Assembly: GCA_051004735.1 (NCBI GenBank)
Contig: JBPCKA010000080.1
Span: 66,400 to 130,399 of the forward strand
Source of the DNA: Euzebya sp051004735
Lineage (GTDB): Bacteria > Actinomycetota > Nitriliruptoria > Euzebyales > Euzebyaceae
Direction: 5' to 3'
DNA length: 64,000 nucleotides
Positions 52,406 to 60,773 of this stretch are shown one piece after another (position 1 is the first letter of the stretch; each line of letters begins with the position of its first letter). The notes under the pieces were generated by a model that had not been told where the DNA came from, ran no database searches, and was given only the letters and a program-made list of their open reading frames with translations. The position numbers and the translations under genes were made by a program.

Positions 52406-53508
52406 TTGGTGTGCGTCTCGACGAACGGCGGCTTCACCAGTTGGGCGTGAACCGGTTTCCCGCGGACGTCGACCTGCAGGTGTTGATCCAGTGGCAGGTC
52501 GGTGTCCACATAGGCCAACCCGATGGCGATCTGGTTGATGGGGCTGAAGCTGCCGGAGGTCATCCGGCCCACCTCGCCACCGTCCAGCATGACCGTGTCA
52601 CCGGCCCGGGGGGCTCGCCGGCCCTCCGCCCTGATCCCCCGAAGTTTTCGGCTGGGCCCGGCCTCCTTGGCGGCTACGTAGGCCTCCTCGCCGATGAACC
52701 CGGTCCCGGGCTTGACCGCCCAGTTGAGCAATGCCTCAACCGGGGTCGTCTCGATGGTGATGTCGTTGCCGTGCAGGGGATAGCCCATCTCCAGCCGCAG
52801 GGTGTCACGACAACCCAGCCCGGCCGGGGTCGCCCCCACCTCGATAAGCGCATCCCACAGGGCACCGGCACGATCGCCATCGATGAACACCTCAAAGCCG
52901 ATCTCGCCGGTGTACCCAGACCGGCTGAGCACCGCCCCCTCACCGATGTCGACACAGTCCAGGTAGGACAGCTGGGCCGGGACTCCCTCAAACCCCGCCG
53001 CGGCCAGCCCGGCCGCCAGCGCTCCGACAGACTCGGGACCTTGGACGGCCACACATGCCAGATCGACCACGTCGACGCGGGCATCACCTTCGCGGGAGAC
53101 GTCCAGCAGTCGCCCCGCCACCGCCGTGGTGTTGGCTGCGTTGGGCACGACCAGCAATCGGTCGGCAAGGCGGTAGACCAACAGGTCATCGATGATCCCG
53201 GCCTGGGTGTCCAGGCACAGGGTGTAGTGGGCCCGCCCGTCCGCCAGGGTGGTGATGTCGCCGGTGAAACTTCGCTGTACCACCGCTTCGGCGTCTGGAC
53301 CGGTCACGGTGATCGTGCCCAGGTGGGTCAGGTCGAACATGCCGGAACCGGCCCGCACGGCCTTGTGCTCGGCCACCACGCTGCCGTAATCGATCGGCAT
53401 CTCCCACCCGGCGAACTCTGCCATCCGTGCGCCCGCGGCGACGTGCCGGTCGTGCAGTGGCGAGTGCCGCAGTGGGGTCTGGGGACCATCGGTCTGTTCA
53501 GAGTGCAT
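52402..53508 (-). CDS. gcvT: Glycine cleavage system aminomethyltransferase (T protein)
   Basis: A 368-residue folate-binding enzyme that transfers the methylene group from the H protein to tetrahydrofolate. Seen: DRHVAAGARMAEFAGWEMPIDYG at the N-terminus, GMFDLTHLG, the catalytic Asp in QAGIIDDLLVYRL, and RDTLRLEMGYPLHGND. The other gcv genes are not in the window, but the lipoate genes lpd, lipB and lipA lie divergently downstream and would serve the H protein. It shares 4 bases with the aspartoacylase-like gene. Confidence 0.94.
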   Translation of the reverse strand: MHSEQTDGPQTPLRHSPLHDRHVAAGARMAEFAGWEMPIDYGSVVAEHKAVRAGSGMFDLTHLGTITVTGPDAEAVVQRSFTGDITTLADGRAHYTLCLDTQAGIIDDLLVYRLADRLLVVPNAANTTAVAGRLLDVSREGDARVDVVDLACVAVQGPESVGALAAGLAAAGFEGVPAQLSYLDCVDIGEGAVLSRSGYTGEIGFEVFIDGDRAGALWDALIEVGATPAGLGCRDTLRLEMGYPLHGNDITIETTPVEALLNWAVKPGTGFIGEEAYVAAKEAGPSRKLRGIRAEGRRAPRAGDTVMLDGGEVGRMTSGSFSPINQIAIGLAYVDTDLPLDQHLQVDVRGKPVHAQLVKPPFVETHTK

Positions 53509-53606
53509 CGGCTAGCAGGGTATCCGTCAGCATCGTGCTGATGAGCGCAGCGCACCACATGGCGCTACGAACTCTGCGGTGCGCGTCAGCCATATGCAGC
53601 GCCCGC

Positions 53607-53612
53607 TAGGAT
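53607..53612 (+). promoter_or_regulatory. Possible -10 box before lpd
   Basis: TAGGAT at 53607-53612 resembles an actinobacterial -10 element. It lies 84 bases before the lpd start in a 187-base gcvT-lpd divergent gap. No clear -35 is visible. A 6-bp inverted repeat TCAGCA-TCG-TGCTGA at 53527-53541 near gcvT may be a regulator site. Confidence 0.3.
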
Positions 53613-53695
53613 CCTGGGCCGATCCCTACCCCTGATCCCAAATCGACGCGGCGAGTTCCTCCACCGCCGCCACCTTCGACCCAAGCGAGCACACC

Positions 53696-55096
53696 ATGGC
53701 TGATTCCTTCGATGTAGTTGTCCTTGGCGGCGGGACCGGCGGATACTCCTGCGCCCTTCGCGCGGCGTCCCTGGGCCTGAACGTCGGCTTGGTCGAGCGG
53801 GCCAAGGTCGGCGGGACCTGCCTGCACTGGGGTTGCATCCCGACAAAGGCGTTTCTGCATGCCGCCGAGGTCGCCGAGCACGCCAAGCACGGCCCCGACA
53901 TCGGCATCCAGTCGGGCTTCGACGGCGTGGACATCGCCAAGGTCATCGACTACAAGAACGGGATCGTTGAGGCCAACTGGAAGGGCCTGCAGGCCACCAT
54001 GAAGTCCAAGGGGATCACCACGATCCTGGGCAAGGGCACCATGACCGGTCCCAACACGCTCACCGTCGACACCGACGATGGCGAGCGTCAGATCGAGGCC
54101 ACCTTGGCGATGGTGTTGGCCACGGGATCAAAGCCCCTGGTCCTGCCGATCACCGAGGTCGACGGCGAGTTGGTCATCACCTCCGATGAGGCCATGTACA
54201 TGGAGCGGTTGCCCAAGCGTCCCATCGTGCTTGGCGCCTCGGCGGTCGGGGTGGAGTTCGCCACGGTGTGGAACGGCTACGGCAGCGATGAGGTCACGAT
54301 CATCGAGGCGCTTGACTCCGTGGTTCCCCGCGAGGACATCGACACCCAAAAGATCCTGGGACGGGAGTTGAAGAAGGCGGGGATCAGCGTTCTGACCGGC
54401 GAACGCGTCGAGGAGGTCAAGAAGGGTGAGGGTGTCGTGACGGTTATCACCGACAAGGGCACCACGGTGGAAGGCGACCTGTTGATGGTCGCCATCGGTC
54501 GCGGGCCGGTGACGGAGAACATGGGCATGGACGCCGCAGGCGTGACCCTGGACCGCGAGTTCATCACTGTCGATGAGTACTGCCGCACCGGTGTCACCTT
54601 TGGCGAGGGTGGCATCGTCTACGCCATCGGCGACGTGATCCCGACCCTGGGTCTGGCACACGCCAGCTTCATGGAGGGGATGATGGTCGCCGAGCAGATC
54701 GCCGGCCAGGCTGTCACGCCCATCGACTACCGCGGAGTGCCGAAGGTCTACTACTGCACGCCCGAGATCGGTGCGGTCGGCTACACCGAGCAGGAACTGA
54801 AGCAGGAGGGGATCGAGTATGAGGCCAAGAAGTTCCCCTTCAGCCACAACGCCCGGGCCATGATGCAGGGTGGGGCCGGCCATGTGAAGGTGTTGGCCGC
54901 AAAGGGAGGCGGGAAGGTCCTGGGCGTCCACATCGTCGGCCTTCACGCGACCGACCTGATCGCCGAAGGTCAGATGATCTACAACTGGGAGGCGTTGCCG
55001 ATGGACGTCGCCAAGTTCGTCCACGCGCACCCGACCCTGTCTGAGGCCGTGGGTGAGGCACACATGGCCCTCGCCGGCAATGCATTTCACGGCTGA
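53696..55096 (+). CDS. lpdA: Dihydrolipoyl dehydrogenase (E3)
   Basis: A 466-residue flavin disulfide reductase: VLGGGTGGYSCALRAA (FAD), the redox pair in GGTCLHWGCIPTKAFL, the NAD-binding VLGASAVGVEFATVW, YAIGDVIPTLGLAH, and the E3 base motif HAHPTLSEA near the C-terminus. These features mark a genuine E3, which reoxidises dihydrolipoyl groups of the 2-oxoacid dehydrogenases and of the glycine cleavage H protein. It heads a run that includes the E2, lipB and lipA genes. Confidence 0.96.
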   Translation: MADSFDVVVLGGGTGGYSCALRAASLGLNVGLVERAKVGGTCLHWGCIPTKAFLHAAEVAEHAKHGPDIGIQSGFDGVDIAKVIDYKNGIVEANWKGLQATMKSKGITTILGKGTMTGPNTLTVDTDDGERQIEATLAMVLATGSKPLVLPITEVDGELVITSDEAMYMERLPKRPIVLGASAVGVEFATVWNGYGSDEVTIIEALDSVVPREDIDTQKILGRELKKAGISVLTGERVEEVKKGEGVVTVITDKGTTVEGDLLMVAIGRGPVTENMGMDAAGVTLDREFITVDEYCRTGVTFGEGGIVYAIGDVIPTLGLAHASFMEGMMVAEQIAGQAVTPIDYRGVPKVYYCTPEIGAVGYTEQELKQEGIEYEAKKFPFSHNARAMMQGGAGHVKVLAAKGGGKVLGVHIVGLHATDLIAEGQMIYNWEALPMDVAKFVHAHPTLSEAVGEAHMALAGNAFHG

Positions 55097-55129
55097 CCGG
55101 CGCCGTCACCAGTCCTGGAAGGACGCCCC

Positions 55130-55879
55130 TTGTCCACCTCCCCCGCCTCGTCCACGCCCCCCGCGACCTACGATGACCTGTCCGCGGTCTACGTCAACTG
55201 CAGCCTGAAACCAGACCCTGCGCAGTCACACACGCAACTGCTGATGAACCGCTCAATTACCATCATGCAGTCGGTGGGTGTGTCGGTGACCACCATCCAC
55301 GCTGCGGCCCACGACATCGCTACCGGTGTGTACCCCGACATGACCCAGCACGGTGCGGCGACGGACGGCTGGCCCCCATTGCAACAGCAAGTGATGGCCG
55401 CTGACATCCTGGTGTTGGGCACACCGATCTGGCTGGGCGACAAGTCTTCGGTGTGTACCCGGGTGATCGAGCGGCTGTACGGCTTCAGCAGCGAGCTGAA
55501 CGACCGCGGTCAGTACGCCTATTACGGACGGGTCGGGGGCTGCCTGGTGACGGGCAACGAGGACGGCGTGAAGCATATCGCGATGAACGTGTTGTATTCG
55601 CTGCAGCACCTGGGCTACACGATCCCTCCGCAGGCGGACGCGGGCTGGATCGGGGAAGTCGGGCCCGGCGCCAGCTACGGCGATGATCCTGACCAGGGGG
55701 ACACCCCAGTCGGCTTCGACAACGATTTCACCAACCGCAACACCACCTTCATGACCTGGAACTTGCTGCACCTGGCACGGCTGCTGCGCGATGCTGGTGG
55801 TGTTCCCGCCTACGGCAACCAACGTCCACGCTGGGCCGAGGGTGAACGGTTCGGCTTCCCCGAGTCAAAACGGCTATAA
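55130..55879 (+). CDS. Flavodoxin-like NAD(P)H-dependent oxidoreductase
   Basis: A 249-residue protein with a flavodoxin-like fold: LSAVYVNCSLKPDPAQSHT (first strand and phosphate loop), ADILVLGTPIWLGDKSSVC (FMN contact) and GRVGGCLVTGNEDGVKHI. By family it is an FMN reductase or quinone-type oxidoreductase. TTG 55130 is supported by GGAAGGA 6 bases upstream. It sits between lpdA and the E2 gene, an unusual place, so it may serve the complex or merely share its transcript. The C-terminal 40 residues are charged and may be a tail. Confidence 0.87.
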   Translation: MSTSPASSTPPATYDDLSAVYVNCSLKPDPAQSHTQLLMNRSITIMQSVGVSVTTIHAAAHDIATGVYPDMTQHGAATDGWPPLQQQVMAADILVLGTPIWLGDKSSVCTRVIERLYGFSSELNDRGQYAYYGRVGGCLVTGNEDGVKHIAMNVLYSLQHLGYTIPPQADAGWIGEVGPGASYGDDPDQGDTPVGFDNDFTNRNTTFMTWNLLHLARLLRDAGGVPAYGNQRPRWAEGERFGFPESKRL

Positions 55880-55917
55880 CCCCACCAAGCCGTACCCACG
55901 CTAGAGAGGGCAATCTG

Positions 55918-57660
55918 ATGGCCACCGATGTCGAGCTCCCCCAGCTCGGAGAGTCCGTAACCGAGGGCACCGTCACCGCCTGGCTGGTCGAGGTAGGTGA
56001 CACCGTCGAGGCGGATCAGCCGCTGTTTGAGTTGTCCAGCGACAAGATCGACACCGAGGTCCCCTCCCCTGCTGCCGGCACGGTCATCGAGATCCTGGTT
56101 CAGGTCGATGAGACCGTCGAGGTGGGGACGGTCGTGGCCCGCATCGGGGATTCGGAGGAGGCATCCTCTGACGGCGGCGGTGGCGACGGGGCTGAGGAGG
56201 ATGACGAGTCGGCGGAAGACGAGACGGTCGAAGAGGAGGCGGTCGACACTGCCGAGGCCAGCGACGATGAGAAGGCCCAGGCCGAGGCAGGGCGGGCTGG
56301 TGGTGGTGACGCCGTTGACGTGACCTTGCCCGAGCTCGGCGAATCCGTCACCGAGGGCACGATCACGGGCTGGTTGGTCGAGGTCGGCGACGAGGTCACC
56401 GAGGACCAACCGCTGTTCGAGCTTTCCAGCGACAAGATCGACACCGAGGTCCCCTCTCCCGCGGCCGGGACCATCAGCGAGATCCTGGTCGAGGTGGACC
56501 AGACGGTGGAGGTCGGCACGGTCGTCGCCCGCATCGGCGGGTCCGGCGAGGGCTCTGGTTCCTCCCCTGCCAGCGGGGAATCGGCAGCCGACACCGACGA
56601 CAGCGCGGGGGTGACAGATTCCGGCGATGACGGGTCTGCAGACGACGGCTCAACGGGTGGGGATGCGCCGACCACTGCGACTGGGTCCGATGCACTTGCC
56701 TCACCACTGGTCCGCAAGTTGGCCAGCGAGAACAACGTCGACCTGGACACGCTGAACGGTTCCGGCCAGGGCGGGCGGATCACGCGTGAGGACGTGGATG
56801 CGGCGATTTCTGGTGGAGGGCAGGACCAGACCGCAAAAGCGGCCGCACCCGACAAGCCCGCCAAGCCTTCCGACAAGTCAGACACGCCCGACAAGCCCGC
56901 CAAGCCAGCCGGCAAGCCCAGGGAGGCAGGCGAACGCGAGCAGGTCGAGGATCTCTCGCGTATCCGTCAGCGCATCGCCGAAAAGATGCTTGAGTCCCAA
57001 CGCGAAGCGGCGCAGCTCACCACCGTGCAGGAGGTGGACGTGACGGTCATGATGACCGCACGAGGCAGGCACAAGGACGACTTCAAGCAGCGTGAGGGCG
57101 TCTCGTTGTCCCCGTTTGCGATGGTCGCCCGGGCCGCACTCCAGGCCCTTCGCGACCACCCGATGATCAATGCCTCGGCCGATTGGACCAGCGGCAAGCT
57201 GTACAAGCGCGACTACGTGAACCTGGGTATCGCCGTGGATACCCCCAAGGGGCTGCTGGTCCCCAACGTCAAGGGTGCTGACGGCCTGACCGTCGCGGGA
57301 CTGGCCCGCGGTATCGCCCAGGCTGCCCAGAAGGCACGGGGCGAAGGTGGCCACAAACTGGACTTCGCCGACATCGAAGGGGGCACTTTCACGCTGACCA
57401 ACACGGGAAGCGTCGGCGTCCTGATCGACACGCCGATCCTGAACTATCCCGAGGTGGCGATCCTGGGCGTCGGTGCCATCAAGAAGCGTCCGGCCGTGAT
57501 CGAGGGTGCTGACGGCAGCGAAGCGATCGCAATCCGCCACATGATGTATCTGTCGCTGACCTATGACCACCGTCTGCTGGACGGCGCGGACGCCGCCCGG
57601 TTCGTCACCGAGGTCAAGACGGTGTGTGAGTCAACGGACTGGGACCAGGAGATCGGCTGA
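55918..57660 (+). CDS. sucB: 2-oxoacid dehydrogenase E2 with two lipoyl domains (2-oxoglutarate dehydrogenase type)
   Basis: A 580-residue E2 acyltransferase: two lipoyl domains (about residues 3-80 and 133-210), each with the lipoylation motif SSDKIDTEVPSP; acidic and Pro/Ala/Lys-rich linkers; an E3-binding domain (SPLVRKLASENNVDLDTLNGSG, about 260-295) and a catalytic domain ending in YDHRLLDGADAARF. The two lipoyl coding stretches share 32 identical bases, a sign of recent duplication or gene conversion. Choice between 2-oxoglutarate and branched-chain complex is uncertain since no E1 is adjacent. lpdA upstream and lipA/lipB downstream support its role. Confidence 0.92.
   Translation: MATDVELPQLGESVTEGTVTAWLVEVGDTVEADQPLFELSSDKIDTEVPSPAAGTVIEILVQVDETVEVGTVVARIGDSEEASSDGGGGDGAEEDDESAEDETVEEEAVDTAEASDDEKAQAEAGRAGGGDAVDVTLPELGESVTEGTITGWLVEVGDEVTEDQPLFELSSDKIDTEVPSPAAGTISEILVEVDQTVEVGTVVARIGGSGEGSGSSPASGESAADTDDSAGVTDSGDDGSADDGSTGGDAPTTATGSDALASPLVRKLASENNVDLDTLNGSGQGGRITREDVDAAISGGGQDQTAKAAAPDKPAKPSDKSDTPDKPAKPAGKPREAGEREQVEDLSRIRQRIAEKMLESQREAAQLTTVQEVDVTVMMTARGRHKDDFKQREGVSLSPFAMVARAALQALRDHPMINASADWTSGKLYKRDYVNLGIAVDTPKGLLVPNVKGADGLTVAGLARGIAQAAQKARGEGGHKLDFADIEGGTFTLTNTGSVGVLIDTPILNYPEVAILGVGAIKKRPAVIEGADGSEAIAIRHMMYLSLTYDHRLLDGADAARFVTEVKTVCESTDWDQEIG
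56035..56456 (+). repeat. Direct repeat inside the E2 gene (two lipoyl coding units)
   Basis: The 32 bases at 56035-56066 recur exactly at 56425-56456, 390 bases (130 codons) later, within two longer similar stretches that encode the two lipoyl domains. Confidence 0.9.
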
Positions 57661-57715
57661 CCGTTCTGCCCGTGACGGTGTGCGGCCCGGCCTTGGCACG
57701 GCAGGATGAACGATC

Positions 57716-59065
57716 ATGACGATCACCCCTCGCACCCCGCCGGGCACCATGGAACTGCTGCCGCGGCGACAGATCGCCTTCCAACGAATGGTCGACCAGA
57801 TCCGTGGTGCCTTCGAACGGTTTGGGTTCCTGCCCATCGAAACGCCGGCGTTCGAGGTGGCTGACGTGCTGCTGCGCAAGTCGGGCGGGGAGACCGAGAA
57901 GCAGGTCTACTTCGTGCAGTCCACCGGGTCGCTGGAGCAGGGCAACGCCCCCGACCTGGCCCTGCGGTTTGACCTGACGGTCCCGACCGCCCGCTACGTC
58001 GCCGAGCACGAACACGACTTGGCCTTCCCTTTCCGCCGCTACCAGATCCAGCGGGTCTACCGCGGCGAACGCGCCCAGAAGGGTCGCTATCGCGAGTTCC
58101 TGCAGTGCGACATCGACGTGATCGGCAGGGACACCCTGCCCGTGGACTACGACGCCGAGATCCCCGCCCTCATCCATGAGGTGTTCACCGACCTCGATAT
58201 CGGACCCTTCCAGATCCACCTGAACAACCGCAAGGTCCTGCGGGGCTTCTTCGCCTCGTTGGGGGTGGCCGAGGGGCAGCGGCAAGGCGCAATCCTGCGG
58301 ACGATCGACAAGTTGGACAAGATCTCGGCCGACAAGGTCATGGCACTGTTGACCCAGGCGCCGATCGACATGACCCCAACCTCTGCACAGGCCGTGCTGG
58401 ACTTTGCCGCCTTCACCGGCCACGCCGCGCAGACCCTGGCTCACCTTGACGACATGGGGATCACCGACCCTGTGTTCGTCGAGGGGGTGGGCGAGTTGCG
58501 GATTGTGGTCGAAGGGCTGACCGCCTATGGCGTGCCCGAGTCCAACTGGAGGATCAACCTGTCGATCGCACGTGGGTTGGACTACTACACCGGCACCGTT
58601 TATGAGACCTTCCTGACCGATCACACAGGGATCGGTGCCGTCTGCTCAGGCGGCCGCTATGACGATCTGGCAAGCCTGTACACCTCCTCGCGCCTGCCGG
58701 GTGTGGGGGTGTCGCTGGGCCTGACCCGCCTGTTCTATGCGTTGGAGCAGGCCGGCATCGTCGGTGACGGACCCGGTACCGTCCAGGTGCTTGTCGCCTT
58801 GGTGGACCAGGGACTGAAGGCGGAGTATCTGGCGTTGGGCCGACAACTCCGCGACGTCGGGGTCAACACCGAGGTGCACCTCTCCCCCTCAAGGATCGGC
58901 AAACAGTTGTCCTACGCCGACAAGATCGGTGCCGCTCAGGTCGTGATCATCGGGCCACGTGAGCAGGCGGAAGGGATCGCCACCGTCAAGACCCTGGCAA
59001 CGGGCGAGCAGGTACAGATCCCTCGCTCAGAGTTGGTTGAGCATCTCAGCTCGCAACTGCGGTGA
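57716..59065 (+). CDS. hisS: Histidyl-tRNA synthetase, archaeal/eukaryotic-like motif class
   Basis: A 449-residue class II synthetase: PPGTMELLPRRQIAFQ at the N-terminus, motif 2 region VYRGERAQKGRYREFLQCDIDV, and the HisA-type ARGLDYYTGTVYETF. The histidine-binding segment reads ALRFDLTVPTARYV, as in archaeal and eukaryotic HisRS, whereas typical bacterial enzymes have an LRPE(G/M)T segment. It may therefore be a horizontally acquired or non-standard HisRS; a second copy elsewhere cannot be excluded. It lies between the E2 gene and lipB, and its stop overlaps the lipB GTG by 4 bases. Confidence 0.94.
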   Translation: MTITPRTPPGTMELLPRRQIAFQRMVDQIRGAFERFGFLPIETPAFEVADVLLRKSGGETEKQVYFVQSTGSLEQGNAPDLALRFDLTVPTARYVAEHEHDLAFPFRRYQIQRVYRGERAQKGRYREFLQCDIDVIGRDTLPVDYDAEIPALIHEVFTDLDIGPFQIHLNNRKVLRGFFASLGVAEGQRQGAILRTIDKLDKISADKVMALLTQAPIDMTPTSAQAVLDFAAFTGHAAQTLAHLDDMGITDPVFVEGVGELRIVVEGLTAYGVPESNWRINLSIARGLDYYTGTVYETFLTDHTGIGAVCSGGRYDDLASLYTSSRLPGVGVSLGLTRLFYALEQAGIVGDGPGTVQVLVALVDQGLKAEYLALGRQLRDVGVNTEVHLSPSRIGKQLSYADKIGAAQVVIIGPREQAEGIATVKTLATGEQVQIPRSELVEHLSSQLR

Positions 59066-59763
59066 GGATCATCCTGGATCCCCGTGCGGGTGCACCGATG
59101 TATGTGGTGTGGGCGGGCAAGGTCGACTACCTGACCGCGCTTGGCTGGCAGGACCAGTTGGTCGCCGCCCGCCAGGCTGATCAGATCGATGACGTTCTGC
59201 TGCTGGTGACCCATCCACCGGTGTACACCGCCGGCCGTCACGCCAACATCGCGGCGAATCTGACAGGGCAGCGCCCTGACATTCCCGTCGTCCGCGTGGA
59301 CCGGGGTGGCGACCTGACCTATCACGGCCCCGGCCAGGTCGTGGCCTACCCGATCATGAGGCTGCCACAGCGGGGCGCCAGCCTTGCCTATGTGACCGCG
59401 CTGGAACAGGCGTTGATCGCCACCCTGGACACCTATCGGGTCGCCGGTGTACGCCGACCGGGATACCCGGGGGTCTGGGTGCGGGGTCCCGGTCAGTCCT
59501 GGGACAAGATCGCAGCCGTCGGGGTCAGAATCACCCGTGGGATCAGCAAGCACGGAGTGGCCCTGAATGTCGAGCCTGACCTGGATGATTACCGGGGCAT
59601 CATCGCGTGCGGCATCAGTGACGGTGGGGTCACCTCCCTTGGGGGCCAGGGAGTGACCACCGACATCGAGGACGTCAGGACGCGTTTGGCCGCGTCCATG
59701 ACCCGATCCCTACGGCGCTCAGCGCAGCCTGCTGGGCCGTCGGACCTGGGTCTGGTTCGCTGA
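59062..59763 (+). CDS. lipB: Octanoyl-ACP:protein N-octanoyltransferase
   Basis: A 233-residue transferase that moves octanoyl from ACP to the lipoyl-domain lysine. Seen: VTHPPVYTAGRHAN, DRGGDLTYHGPGQVVAYPIMRL (the family signature), the catalytic Lys in WDKIAAVGVRITRGISKHGVALNV, and the Cys in GIIACGISDGGVTSLG. GTG 59062 overlaps hisS by 4 bases (GTGA). It works with LipA just downstream to lipoylate the E2 and the glycine cleavage H protein. Confidence 0.96.
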   Translation: MRIILDPRAGAPMYVVWAGKVDYLTALGWQDQLVAARQADQIDDVLLLVTHPPVYTAGRHANIAANLTGQRPDIPVVRVDRGGDLTYHGPGQVVAYPIMRLPQRGASLAYVTALEQALIATLDTYRVAGVRRPGYPGVWVRGPGQSWDKIAAVGVRITRGISKHGVALNVEPDLDDYRGIIACGISDGGVTSLGGQGVTTDIEDVRTRLAASMTRSLRRSAQPAGPSDLGLVR

Positions 59764-59793
59764 CGTCGACAAGCCAATTAGACTGCGCTGCAC

Positions 59794-60759
59794 GTGAGCA
59801 CCACCGATACCTCTGCCCCGTCCGCCCATGCGATTCCTGAGGGTGCCCGCCACCTGACCGTGGTCGGCGTCCCCACGGTGGCCCGCCGCAAACCCGAGTG
59901 GATGAAGCGACACATCCCCCTGGCCGGGCCCAACTACCGGGACCTGAAGAAGACCATGCGGGGCGCCGAACTGCATACGGTCTGCGAGGAAGCCCGTTGC
60001 CCCAACATCCATCAGTGTTGGGAACAACGTGAGGCGTCGTTCCTGATCGGCGGGGAGGACTGCACCCGGCGTTGCGGCTTCTGCCAGATCTCCACCGGCA
60101 AACCCAAGGCCTACGACACCGACGAGCCACGGCGGGTCGCCCAGGTCGTGGCTGAGATGGGCCTGCACTTCGCCGTCGTGACCGGGGTGGCTCGCGATGA
60201 CCTGGACGATGGGGGTGCGTGGCTGTACGCCGAGACCGCCCGACAGATCCACACGCTGGTACCGGGCTGTGGCGTGGAGTTGCTGATACCCGACTTCTCA
60301 GGATCGCCAGAGGGTCTGCGGGAGGTGCTCAGCGCCGAACCCGAGGTGATGGCCCACAACCTTGAGACTGTCAGGCGCGTGTTTCGACACACCCGACCGG
60401 CCTTCCGCTACGACCGCTCATTGGAGGTCATCAGCCGCGCGCGTGACTGGGCTCCCCAGATCGCTCGCAAGTCCAACCTGATCCTGGGCATGGGCGAGAC
60501 CGAGGATGAGGTCTATGAAGCCATGGACGACCTGATTGGCGTGGGCTGCCAGATCCTCACCATCGGTCAGTACCTGCAACCCACCCACAAACACCTCGCC
60601 CTGCAACGCTACGCGACACCTGAGGAGTACGACCGGTACCGCGCCTATGGGACGGAACTGGGCTTTGCCCACGTCGAGGCCGGCCCACTGGTCCGCTCAT
60701 CCTTCATGGCTGGTCAGCAGGCCAGCAACGCCGGCGTGTGGTCGCGACCCGAGTCCTAG
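59794..60759 (+). CDS. lipA: Lipoyl synthase (radical SAM)
   Basis: A 321-residue enzyme that inserts two sulfurs into the octanoyl group. The auxiliary cluster motif CEEARCPNIHQCW and the radical SAM motif CTRRCGFC are present, followed by GVARDDLDDGGAWLYAETARQI and the C-terminal RSSFMAGQQ that supplies the Ser ligand to the auxiliary cluster. It needs two [4Fe-4S] clusters. GTG 59794 follows lipB by 30 bases. Confidence 0.97.
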   Translation: MSTTDTSAPSAHAIPEGARHLTVVGVPTVARRKPEWMKRHIPLAGPNYRDLKKTMRGAELHTVCEEARCPNIHQCWEQREASFLIGGEDCTRRCGFCQISTGKPKAYDTDEPRRVAQVVAEMGLHFAVVTGVARDDLDDGGAWLYAETARQIHTLVPGCGVELLIPDFSGSPEGLREVLSAEPEVMAHNLETVRRVFRHTRPAFRYDRSLEVISRARDWAPQIARKSNLILGMGETEDEVYEAMDDLIGVGCQILTIGQYLQPTHKHLALQRYATPEEYDRYRAYGTELGFAHVEAGPLVRSSFMAGQQASNAGVWSRPES

Positions 60760-60773
60760 GTCGAGGAAGCCAC

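Noticed and set aside
53527..53541. TCAGCA-TCG-TGCTGA inverted repeat before gcvT as a glycine riboswitch part
   Set aside because: The surrounding bases lack the conserved glycine aptamer core; only a short protein-binding-type palindrome remains.
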